A stretch of 64,000 nt of DNA from Heliopora coerulea (taxonomy: Eukaryota; Cnidaria; Anthozoa; Scleralcyonacea; Helioporidae): assembly GCA_030142905.1 (NCBI GenBank), contig JASJOG010000576.1, positions 42,059 through 106,058 on the forward strand. The letters are read 5' to 3'. Of the stretch, positions 55,278 to 64,000 are shown piece after piece. Below the pieces are notes generated by a model. It did no database searches. It was not told where the DNA came from and saw only the letters and a program-made list of their open reading frames with translations. Numbering within the stretch: position 1 is the first letter of the stretch; every line of letters begins with the position of its first letter. Both the position numbers and the translations under genes were made by a program.

Positions 55278-55648
55278 AAAGTATAAAATAAAACATATTC
55301 CAAAGAATAAAGTCATCTTGAGAACTCAAGATATGAGTCAATGCAAGATAAAACTATTGTTGAAACTGTGATATTTCGACTTTATTCCAAAGTCATCTTC
55401 AGACAGAATGATAATTACAAAAACATGCCAGAGTCTATATACAGGAGGTGTGATGACATCATCGAGACAGAATCACACCTCCTGTATATAGACTCTGGCA
55501 TGTTTTTGTAATTATCATTCTGTCTGAAGATGACTTTGGAATAAAGTCGAAATATCACAGTTTCAACAATAGTTTTATCTTGCATTGACTCATATCTTGA
55601 GTTCTCAAGATGACTTTATTCTTCGGAATATGTTTTATTTTATACTTT
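55278..55648. mobile_element. Near-perfect 177-bp palindrome with two hammerhead-like motifs
   Basis: 55278-55454 and 55472-55648 are reverse complements with one mismatch noted, spacer 17 bp. Each arm holds CTGAAGA-T-GACTTT/AAAGTC-GAAATATC with stem I CTGT/ACAG (minus 55370-55402, plus 55524-55556). The same architecture as 46445-46718 but unrelated arm sequence. Confidence 0.75.
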
Positions 55649-55860
55649 TTGAAGTTGTCGGCTGGTCATGGTTTTTTACGCAAAGTGGTGAGCAATGTGG
55701 TTCAAGAGGATTGATATTTTAGAATATGCAGTGTTGAAACATGCAACCCTAACAAATTTTTATAGGAAGGGCCACTATGTACATCTAGTAGGCGCTATTG
55801 GCCGTTAATAATCGGCTATCAAACAAAGATCATAATGTGTTTGTGGTAGCTTGGTAATTA

Positions 55861-56069
55861 TGTTCTTAATATGCACGCTCTCAAGCTGTTCTCTCAGAAA
55901 AACTTTCTGAGTCCCTGACGGGAATCGAACCCATAACCTTCTGATCGCCGGTGAGACGCTCTAACCATTGAGCTACAAAGACTCAGGCTACAAAGACTGG
56001 GTTCGATTGCCGTCGGGGACTCAGAAAGTTTTTCTGAGAGAACAGCTTGAGAGCGTGCATATTAAGAAA
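55861..56069. repeat. Head-to-head SINE pair forming a palindrome
   Basis: The left copy (minus) contains TGTAGCTCAATGGTTAGAGC and GGTTCGATTCCCGTCAGG; the right copy (plus) is truncated and starts near GACTGGGTTCGATTGCCG. The outer 65 bp or so match in inverted orientation with two differences. Same SINE family as 28010-28125. Confidence 0.75.
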
Positions 56070-56099
56070 GATCATAATAATAATCATAATTTTTAGGTG

Positions 56100-57470
56100 G
56101 TGTGCAACTTGTTATAATAATAACAATAATAACAGGACACTGGAGTAGGACAAGCAAAGCTTCAGCCTATTACGTGAAAGTTGACGCTCTCGCCCACCAC
56201 AATCCTGGGTGGCACCTATGGTAAGTGCAAGCAACTCATTATCCAGGGGTAGATAAGACTATTTAGTCTTGGATGGCAACTTATCTAGGAGAAGGTAACT
56301 CTGAGATAAAACCAGAAGAACTTAGGCAGGACAATAATTTCAGAACCAGTAAGTTCCATAATACGAGCAGGCTTTGATGAGATGACCTAGGGAGTGGCGC
56401 CCCTGTCCTGACATCTGAGTAGACAGGTAGTCGAAAGCCTCAGCTTGCCTTAATTGTCTGGCGTCTGCAAGTACACTACCTTCAGGTGTTGGCAAGCCTG
56501 CCCTGTTGGCCCAAGGACTAGAAGACAGTCCGTAAAGCTGACTGATGCCCTAAACTTAGTTTATGGACGATCAACCAGCTTTAAATGCCGAAACAGATGA
56601 GCACTAATCTAAGAATAAAACAATATTCAGACTTAACTCTTGCAGTGGCACACCTAAACTAACCTTAACCGGTTGGAAGTTCAACAGAGTACTGTTAAAG
56701 TGAAACTGGATATACCCATTGGGGAGGGCTTTCAGGGATTTTCGAGGGCTGTACGTCCCTTACGATATTCTGACTCGATTAAATTGGTGAGAAAGGGCTG
56801 CACCCCGGGTCATCTTTAATAGACACTTTTTATGGAAAAAATTTCCTTTCTCGACGAGTTTCTTGAATTGTACAATGTCAGTTGTAGCCTCACCTGACGG
56901 GATACTGGGAGCCTGTAGTAGGCTGAGATCCCTTCCACTATTCTTAAGTTGATAATTTTTGAAGGAAGAAAATCTCTAGTGTTTAGATATTTTTAAAACA
57001 CAAACGGGACCTGTTCCGAAAAATGCACCTTTGGGCCATTCGGCATGGAATCGAACCCGCGAGCTCGCGAATCTAGTGCGACAGCTCTGCCAACTGAGCT
57101 ACGGAATACGTTGCCGAGAGCATGGCCACAAGTTCAGTATATATAGTAGTGGTAATAACGATATAAGAGAAGGGTATATTCGATAGAACACTATCGCATT
57201 TACACTCGACTGATAACTGTTACGTTGATAATTTTTGAAAGAGGAAAATCTTGAGTGTCTAGAAATTTTTAAGACCCAAAAATATGGGGCGGTGTAAGTT
57301 GTAATAATAATGATAATGATAATAATAATTATTCTCCTTCAAAAATTATTAACTTAAGAACAGTAGAAGGGGTCTCAGCCTGCTACAGGCTTCCAGTATC
57401 CCGTCAGGGGGTGAAATACCAGGATTGTGTCTGGCGCGATTAACCCACTAACTCACAAAAGTGATGAATA
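56100..57470. other. Non-coding region upstream of the R2-like element
   Basis: Possibly 5' UTR of the retrotransposon plus repeats. 56893-56967 is the reverse complement (about 88%) of 57332-57410 (TGACGGGATACTGG-AGCCTGTAG). A tRNA-like SINE head lies between. No coding frame recognised. Confidence 0.5.
57035..57110 (-). repeat. tRNA-derived sequence (SINE head or tRNA pseudogene)
   Basis: The minus strand has a D-arm GCTCAGTTGGCAGAGC and box B GGGTTCGATTCC, but the acceptor stem does not pair well, so a working tRNA gene is unlikely. Confidence 0.55.
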
Positions 57471-60400
57471 ATGAGTAATTACAGAACTGAAGATAACGAC
57501 GTGAATGAGGCCAGAAATGGTCTCTCGTCCGGCAGTGTTGGTGTGAACGGACAGGCACCACTCGGTCGTCATCAAGTTACTGCCCGTAGAAAGTGGAACA
57601 ATGCGTTATATCGAGTTGTAATGGAATGCTATTTTGAGAGTAAACCAGGAACCAGAGAGTAAAGAAGGAAAATGTTGAATAGCTGACAGAGCAGAGGGAT
57701 GTTTAGGATGTCTGAGCAAAATTTAGCTGACCAGGCAAGAGCAATTAGAAACAATAATTGGCTCTCCACTGTCGAGCTGGAGGAGATTAAGCCACGAGTG
57801 AAGCAGGTGACGAGAATGATGAGAATAGGATGAATAATGATGGAATGAATATGCAGCAAAATCAAAAACCTGTTTCTGAGTGTAGATCGGAGAGGGAAGA
57901 CAACGAGGAAGGAGTTTACCAATTTCAAGTCCCAAATCCGGAAGAACTGTCAGAGGGACAGCAAGATATTCTGAATGATATCAAACTGGCTCTAGAAGAA
58001 CATGAAGCAAAACAACCAACATTTTTGAAACATGTGAAAAGAAAGAAGCTCCGTGAGGCGGCTCAAGAAGTGAATGATGTACTAGCGCACATTCAAACAG
58101 CTGATATAACCGAAACCAATCGGCTAATGCTAACTGCATCTATGGTTGTAACGCGGAGACTAGCTATAAAGAAAAGAAGTACTGAAGCAAGAAAAAACCC
58201 CTTTTGGAAGAGAAGAATAAAGAGCAAAACTGATGTGTTGAGGAGAGAGAAAAGCAAGCTGGAGAGGGGAAAGAACAATCGGAGTAAAGTTAGCAAGGGA
58301 TTGACACAGATTGAGAAGAAATACGATGTGAGAAAGAAAGGGTTGAATGTTGTTATTGAGGAATTGAAGCAACGAGTGACAGTGAATGCTGCAAAATTAC
58401 GAAAATATGATCAACGGATAAACCATTACAGGCAAAACCGCACGTTTCAGAATGATCAGAAGAAATTCTATCAAGAAATGGGCGGGGTAACCTGGGTGAG
58501 ATATTAAACCTGATCCCCTGGAGGCTGCGATTTTTGGAGCAATATCTGGGATAATCCTACCGAGCACAATCAAGAGGAAGAATGGTTAGATGAAGTTAGA
58601 GAAGACCTGAGCCAACACACGGCACAGGAGGATGTGATGATTTCAGTACTGGATGCGAAAAAGCAGTTGAGGAAAATATCGAATTGGAAAGGGCCTGGGC
58701 CGGATGGCGTGCAGAGATTTTGTTTGAAGAATTTTAAAGCACTTTACTGTCGCATTGTAGAACAACTTAATGTAATTCTGGAATCTTGCTCCGTACCACA
58801 ATGGATGAACCAACGAAAAACGATTCTCTGTGTGAAGGATCCGTCACTGAAAAATGCTGCGGAAAACTTCCGGCCCATAACATGTCTTTCACTTATGTGG
58901 AAGTTACTCAGCGGAATGCTTTCAGAAAAAATGTACGATCATCTTGAGACGGGACAGTTACTTCCTGAGGAACAAAAAGGATGTCGGAAATGTTCAAGGG
59001 CGACGAAAGACCAACTCCTCATAGATAAAATGGTATTACGGAATTGTAAGCGTAGAAAAACGAATTTGGCGATGGCCTGGATTGACTATCGTAAAGCTTA
59101 CGATATGGTGTCTCATTCCTGGAATCTGGAAACGCTAGAGCTTACTGGAATAGCTCCTAATATCCAACGATTAGTACGAGAGAGCTTGCAAAATTGGAAG
59201 ACGGTGCTTACATCAAATGGCCGAATTCTTGGGGAAGTCAAAATCCAAGGAGGCATTTTCCAGGGTGACAGTCTATCACCCCTGTTGTTTTTCATCTGCT
59301 TAATACCGCTGTCGATTGTCCTGCGAAGCTGCAAAGGAAGTTACCAACTAGGACAGGATGCTGGGTCTATTAACCATCTGTTGTACATGGACGACCTAAG
59401 GCTGTAAGGAAAAGGTGAGCGTGAAATTGACTCTCTAGTGAACACGGTCCGGATAGTTAGCAGTGATATCGACATGGAGCTCGGCCTTAAGAAGTGTGGT
59501 GTACTCGTTCTAAAGAGAGGAAAGGTTGTGAAGACTGAAGGAATTGATCTCCCAGAGGGGCGACGGATGAAAACGGTAGAGGATGATGGATACAAGTTTC
59601 TCGGAATCCTTGAGTACGACGATCTACTTCACGACAAAATGAAAGAAGCGCTGACCAGTGAGTACTTCCACAGAGTGAAGAAAGTTTTAAAATCGAAGTT
59701 AAATGGAAGGAACACCTTACCAGTTTTAAACACATGGACCGTGCCAGGCCGACGTTAAGGAGCCGGGATAGTAAACTGGTATAAAGCTGAGCTGAAGAAC
59801 ATTGACAGGAAGACAAGGAAACGGATGACAATCTATGGAATGCTACACCCTCAAGCGAATGTTGACCGCTTGTACCTTCCAAGACGATGTGGTGGTCGTG
59901 GGCTTATTGGAGTTGAGGACTGTGTGCTTGCTGAAGAGATAGGCCTGTCCAATTATGTGTTACGTGCCGATCGAATGGAAACGCGCACACTCTAAGATCC
60001 AGTGCAAATCTAACTTTATTCTTTTTACAAGCTCTGTTTTTATCTTTGTTATGTTACTATTTTTATATTTTTAATTTCCTCCGAGTAATTAAGTTAACAT
60101 AAAGATCACACAAACAGGATACGCAGTAATTAACACATTTTACACTCATGTAGACCGCTTGTCTGAAATATTGACAGACATTGAACAGTTACATATGTCC
60201 AGAAAAGTGAGGAACCACTGCTTGCGGCGGTGAGGAATGAGAGTTTCCCAAACTCGGAAGAAGGTGAGACTGTCGAGCATTTCAAAGAAAGGAAGAGGAG
60301 AAAAAGACAAGAGGACTGGAGGACTATAACATTACATGGTCAGATATTACGTCAAACTGAAGATATCAGGGATGGGGCATCGTTGGACTGGTTGATGAGA

Positions 60401-61074
60401 GGAAACTTTAAAAAGGAGACCGAGGGTATGATCATAGCAGCCAAAGATTAAGCATTGAGAACTAATGCGTTCAAAGCGAAAATCGGGAAACAGCAGCTAT
60501 CTCCTTTATGCAGAATGTGTGGAGTGAAAGATGAGAAGGTGGGTCACGTGTTGTGTGAATGTAGTAAGATGGCACAGATTCAATACAAACATCAACATGA
60601 CAGCGTTGCCAGGATTGTGCACTGGGCAATCGCAAAACAGCGTGGACTTGAAGCCGAAGAGAAATGGTACGAACACAAGCCGGAACCAGTTATTGAAAAT
60701 GCTAACATAAAAGTACTGTGGGACTTTACCATTCAGACGGATCGTGAAATTGAAGCTCGGAGACCGGACATTGTACGGCTAAACAGGAAAGAGAACGAAT
60801 GCATAGTAATTGACATTGCTGTGCCTGCAGATGCTAACATTGCAGTCAAAGAGATAGCGAAGATCCAAAAGTACCAGGACCTTAGAAGAGAAAGTGCACT
60901 TCTATGGGACATCAAAACGTGTGCGGTTCCAGTGGTGGTTGGCTCATTTGGTATGGTTATCTAGAACCTTGCCAAGTACCTTGGGAAGATTGAAATCCCA
61001 ACAAAGATCGAACACCTGCAGAAAGCAACACTACTCGGGACTGCAAGGATTCTGCGAAATGTGGTTGAGGCCTA
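57471..61074 (+). pseudogene. R2-like (RLE-type) non-LTR retrotransposon, broken almost only by nonsense codons
   Basis: The N-terminus (57471 to about 57830) has a Myb-like region (RRKWNNALYRVVMECYFE ... GMFRMSEQNLADQARAI). From 57830 one frame continues to TAA 61074: a basic region, RT blocks (SNWKGPGPDGVQRF, FRPITCLSLMWK, LAMAWIDYRKAYDMVSH, GGIFQGDSLSPLLF, LLYMDDLRL with YxDD), a CCHC knuckle (CRMCGVKDEKVGHVLCEC), then a restriction-like endonuclease (FTIQTDREIEARRPDIV, CIVIDIAVPADAN, KIQKYQDLRRE). Premature stops fall at 58505, 58511, 59405, 59756, 59992, 60449 and 60962. No frameshift was detected from 57830 on, apart from an insertion of about 200 bp near 59995-60200. A (GATAAT)n-like tail follows at about 61146. 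Such elements insert by target-primed reverse transcription. Confidence 0.87.
59995..60200. other. Insertion or replaced segment inside the R2-like element
   Basis: About 200 bp of AT-rich sequence with no coding similarity separates ADRMETRTL from EEPLLAAVRNESFP, which should be near neighbours. No clear target duplication seen. Confidence 0.5.
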
Positions 61075-61145
61075 AGGCTGTGAGACACAGCTTGCCCTGA
61101 GTGCTATCATGTGACCAGCGACTATCTAAGCTGAGAAAATTCTAA

Positions 61146-62030
61146 ATGATGATAATAATAATAATGGTAATAATAACCGTAGTGATAAAAGAGGCAGCAA
61201 TAGTAGAATTAACAATTATAATAATTATAATTAAAAATAACCGTAATAATGAAAACTAAAAAGTAAAAACAAGAATAGTACTCATAAAGAGATACTTCGT
61301 AATCTTGGGAAATGGATGACATCGACTCAAAATAAACACCCTCAACGTGTCCTTTTGGAGTGTTTTCAGACATAACCAAAATGAAATCAGAGGAAAGGAT
61401 ATCGCTGTTAGTGCTGAGATTCTGTGATAAGATAATAAGTAAGTTTTCTTGGAAAAGACTAAAATATAGAAATCCTCCACTGGAAAATTTTTGACTTTTT
61501 AGCGTCAAGGAACCCATTTCCAGTTATTTGTTAGAGAATTTTTCTAGACATCTGATCTGAAGGAATAGTAAACTGTGAGTTATATTCCTCTTGCCATATC
61601 TTTTAATAGTCAACAAAGATCGTTGGCTGGAATCCTAGCCTTCAAGTGGGCTCTTTTTCCCACTTATCTCCATTGGTTTCTTGGGATGGGTTCTACGTTG
61701 TATTATGGGTTCGTTCGTAATATGTGTTTAAAGACGTCTTCATGCTCGTGGGTTTTGCGTCGGGTTAAAAAGTGGGTAGACAAGTTGAAAATCTGGTGGG
61801 CCACACATGAAATGAGTGTAGAAACTGGTTTTAGAAATCGGTGTTGCGTTTAGATGCCACATTCAGGGGACCTCAATTTCCAGGTCTTTATATTTCTGGA
61901 GTTTATCACACTCTTTAGTCACAATGTTGCTATCACAAGGAACTGCCATCTGACTCATCAACTGACTCATCTGACATTTTGCGGATGCAGCAAAGAGCAG
62001 TACTGAATAATACTAATTACATAATAATAG
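61146..62030. other. Retrotransposon tail and unrecognised sequence
   Basis: GAT/AAT-rich simple repeats (61146-61260) look like the 3' tail of the R2-like element. Beyond that no gene or element recognised. Confidence 0.45.
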
Positions 62031-62236
62031 TGAGAATAAGATAAAATAGCAAAGCTAGATAATCGTACTACTAGATAAAACAATTTTACATCACATTCAT
62101 CGGTACATAAAATTCGATTAACTACAAGAATTCCTTGCAGCAATTATTGTCTCGACATCATGCCACGTAGAACAAAGCTATGGAATAAACACAGAATACG
62201 CCCGTGTCCACTATGTAAGTATATCAATTATATGTT

Positions 62237-62435
62237 CAATGGCGTAACGGACTATGGTCAGGTTTAGAGCAACTCCTAAGAGGCCTCCGACCTCTAAGGC
62301 GCCCCGATGAATTTGGAAAGACAATTGAGAATTAAAGTCGTCAAATTGTCTACACTAAGTCTATACCAACGGGGGTGACGAGGGCCCGAGAACGAAAATA
62401 TCCTAAGGGCCCCGAATATTTCCGTTACGCCACTG
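62237..62435. mobile_element. hAT MITE, copy in unit D
   Basis: Orthologous to 36867-37064: TATATGTT duplications, ends CAATGGCGTAACGGA and CCGTTACGCCACTG. Confidence 0.9.
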
Positions 62436-62480
62436 TATATGTTGTTTTGTTTTGTTGGTTACAGTGAAAATTTGAGCTAC

Positions 62481-62879
62481 CTTTCGATTCAAGGATTTCA
62501 ACGTCATATCGTTTCATCTTCCTAAGGATTTCAATAAGTCGCTTCAATTCATTTCCATGTTGGGTTTCCCAATGAAACAAAATGGCATCCGCAGGATTCT
62601 CCGATAATTTAAATCTGGCAATTTGATTTGTGGAGTAACCCATGTATTGTGCCAATACTTCACAGTCTCCATCCGGAGTGGGCACGTTTAACTTCATACA
62701 AGCGCGTTCGTAGACATTTGGAGGTAAACCATAAATTTTTCGTAAATCTCCATAAAAAGGACAATAATGTACAATGCTCTTTCTCAAACAATATGTTAAA
62801 TGAAATACTTTTAGGTATTGCGTATCATCAGGTTTGAAAGACCAAATGTTTCCGTTCATCCGGATTCTGAGGACGCCCG
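62481..62879 (-). CDS. Death-domain exon (unit D), open
   Basis: About 132 codons open on the minus strand, donor AAAG|GTAGCT. Encodes FYGDLRKIYGLPPNVYERAC, DGDCEVLAQYMGYSTNQIAR, SENPADAILFHWETQHGNEL, KRLIEILRKMKRYDVEILES. Relative to A and B one Val codon of the last helix is missing (YDV-EIL versus HDVVEIL). The acceptor TTAAAAG|CG at 62879 gives phase 1 entry but has a weak tract, so the 5' border is tentative. Confidence 0.72.
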
Positions 62880-64000
62880 CTTTTAACGTCAACTAAAATG
62901 TCGGGCTGTCCACTTGACTAACTGCCACCTACTATCTCAAAATGGCAGGATAACACTTTATGATATGGCTATTAAACTGAATTATAAAAAATTTTCCAGT
63001 TGGTGATTGCCAAGAAGTATACCTTAAAATGAGGTTTCGAGGAGAGACTGAGAACGAACCAATTGATAAGGAATTGAAACTAAGTATGTACTTCAAAATA
63101 TCTACCACCTATTCCTAACCCTAGCACCATCCCTAACCCTAACCATACCTTTAAACACAACTTAAAAACCAGCATAACGCTCTAATCAATCCTTGAACTC
63201 CTTTCCATCCCCTCGTTCCTGGGCTCCTTGCAGAAACGTTATTTTACTATACCTTTTAGGATTTACCGTTTCCTATTACGCACGCAATGATAGGTCAGTA
63301 ACCGTGTTTATATCAGGCTATGCAAACATGGTTATGACATCACAGCGCCGCTTGACTCTAGAATTTGTTCTAGGCGCGAATGAGAATTTCTGATTGGTTT
63401 ACGAATCTATAAGAACTTCCCATTTGATATTGAAAATTAAGTTCGTTATTCACAATTATTATTGCTCGGTTCTTTGCTCATCTTATCAAAGAAATAGAAA
63501 CTGTTTTGTTCTGTTAATATAGCCTGATGCAAAAACTCGGACAGGTTGCGAGAACTTTCAAGCGGCTGTATAATTCAAATTCTCCCAACCTTCCTTTCGT
63601 GTTTGCATCACGCTATATAAACATGGCAATAAAAATTTCAATTTCTTATTGAAAATTTTTCAAAGTTTGGTTAACTTGTCACCAGAGAATAACTCCTATT
63701 CAGCAAACAACATGGGTCCACTGCTCAAGTTTGGTTATTCAAAGGAACGACAGCACTGTTCTCTTTCTACGTTCAATCCGTTAATTTTTCACTGAATAGC
63801 AAATTCATCTGCTCATTACGGTATATCCATCGGAAAAGGTATCCAGACTTTGAAAAACCGACCAAACAAGTGCATTTAAATGAAGGTAGGAGCATGTTTA
63901 GTTAAACTTGGACTGCTGTTTTTTATTGCATATTTTTGATATGTATAGGCTTTTCCAAGAAAAATTTAAGTTTTGTCCGATCCGTTGTAAGCCCACAGGG

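Larger units (their letters stand above)
62031..64000 (-). repeat. Repeated exon unit D, running off the window
   Basis: Matches unit A from about 36063 to 38630 with the same order (death-domain exon, GAGGTTTCGAGGAGAG, CCCTAACCC near 63115-63145, GCGCCGCTTGACTC). It lacks the 586-bp MITE but has the 198-bp MITE. Its linker exon would lie beyond the window end. Confidence 0.85.

Noticed and set aside
57035..57110. Functional tRNA gene
   Set aside because: D-arm and box B are present but the acceptor and T stems pair badly; a tRNA-derived SINE or pseudogene fits better.

Overview
The window is eukaryotic, AT-rich, repeat-laden nuclear DNA from an invertebrate metazoan. An anthozoan cnidarian (coral or sea anemone) is my best guess, from the mix of Penelope-like elements, Tc1/mariner, many hAT elements, an R2-like retrotransposon, a stand-alone HIRAN-like gene and amplified death-domain exons. 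I have no decisive marker, so the lineage is inference. There is no operon structure; host coding sequence lies in short exons with GT/AG borders.

Host-like coding content. The minus strand holds a dispersed set of exons that look like one gene or several tandem paralogues. Listed 5' to 3' on the minus strand, there is a death-domain exon near 62.5 kb and a linker exon near 46.3 kb with a lost donor. Next come a short exon at 44.5 kb, a clean death-domain exon at 43.7-44.0 kb, a linker exon at 41.7 kb and a death-domain exon at 40.6-40.9 kb. A linker exon at 39.3 kb, a broken death-domain exon at 37.1-37.4 kb and a Ser/Thr/Glu-rich repeat exon at 35.7-36.0 kb follow. Then come a pair at 33.1 and 32.9 kb encoding a small domain, small linker exons at 32.2 and 32.05 kb, another linker exon at 24.5 kb, and a large terminal exon at 3.4-4.5 kb. 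The terminal exon repeats the small domain and carries a trypsin-like protease with an intact His/Asp/Ser triad. Nearly all internal exons are phase 1-1, and SQ-(N/S)-DS-(E/K) repeats and the small domain recur across the set. This suggests a death-domain adaptor fused or coupled to a serine protease. The only other intact host-like gene is the HIRAN-like ORF at 51.9-52.3 kb (plus strand).

Layout. 0-2 kb: hAT of the GTF2IRD2 type with one nonsense codon. 3.4-4.5 kb: protease exon. 4.7-9.9 kb: nested repeats (minisatellite, hAT, hexamer microsatellite, Tc1). 9.9-12.8 kb: nothing recognised. 12.8-15 kb: Tc1 derivative with an inserted Penelope fragment and SINE. 15-24 kb: mosaic of inverted duplications, a giant foldback, a hAT fragment, an 8-bp-TSD DNA transposon, a probable solo LTR and a Penelope insertion. 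27-28 kb: degenerate Penelope element and SINE. 28.4-30.1 kb: mariner interrupted by a hAT MITE. 32-47 kb: the death-domain exon cluster, built from repeated units. 47-51.7 kb: Tigger/pogo element interrupted by a hAT. 51.9-53.5 kb: HIRAN-like gene, Penelope 3' end, LINE fragment. 54-56 kb: duplication, RLE-retrotransposon fragment, palindromes. 57.5-61.1 kb: R2-like retrotransposon broken only by nonsense codons. 62-64 kb: another copy of the death-domain unit, running off the window.

Several insertions can be dated relative to the duplications because a paralogous copy keeps the empty site (36.2, 36.9, 46.4, 22.5 and 23.3 kb).
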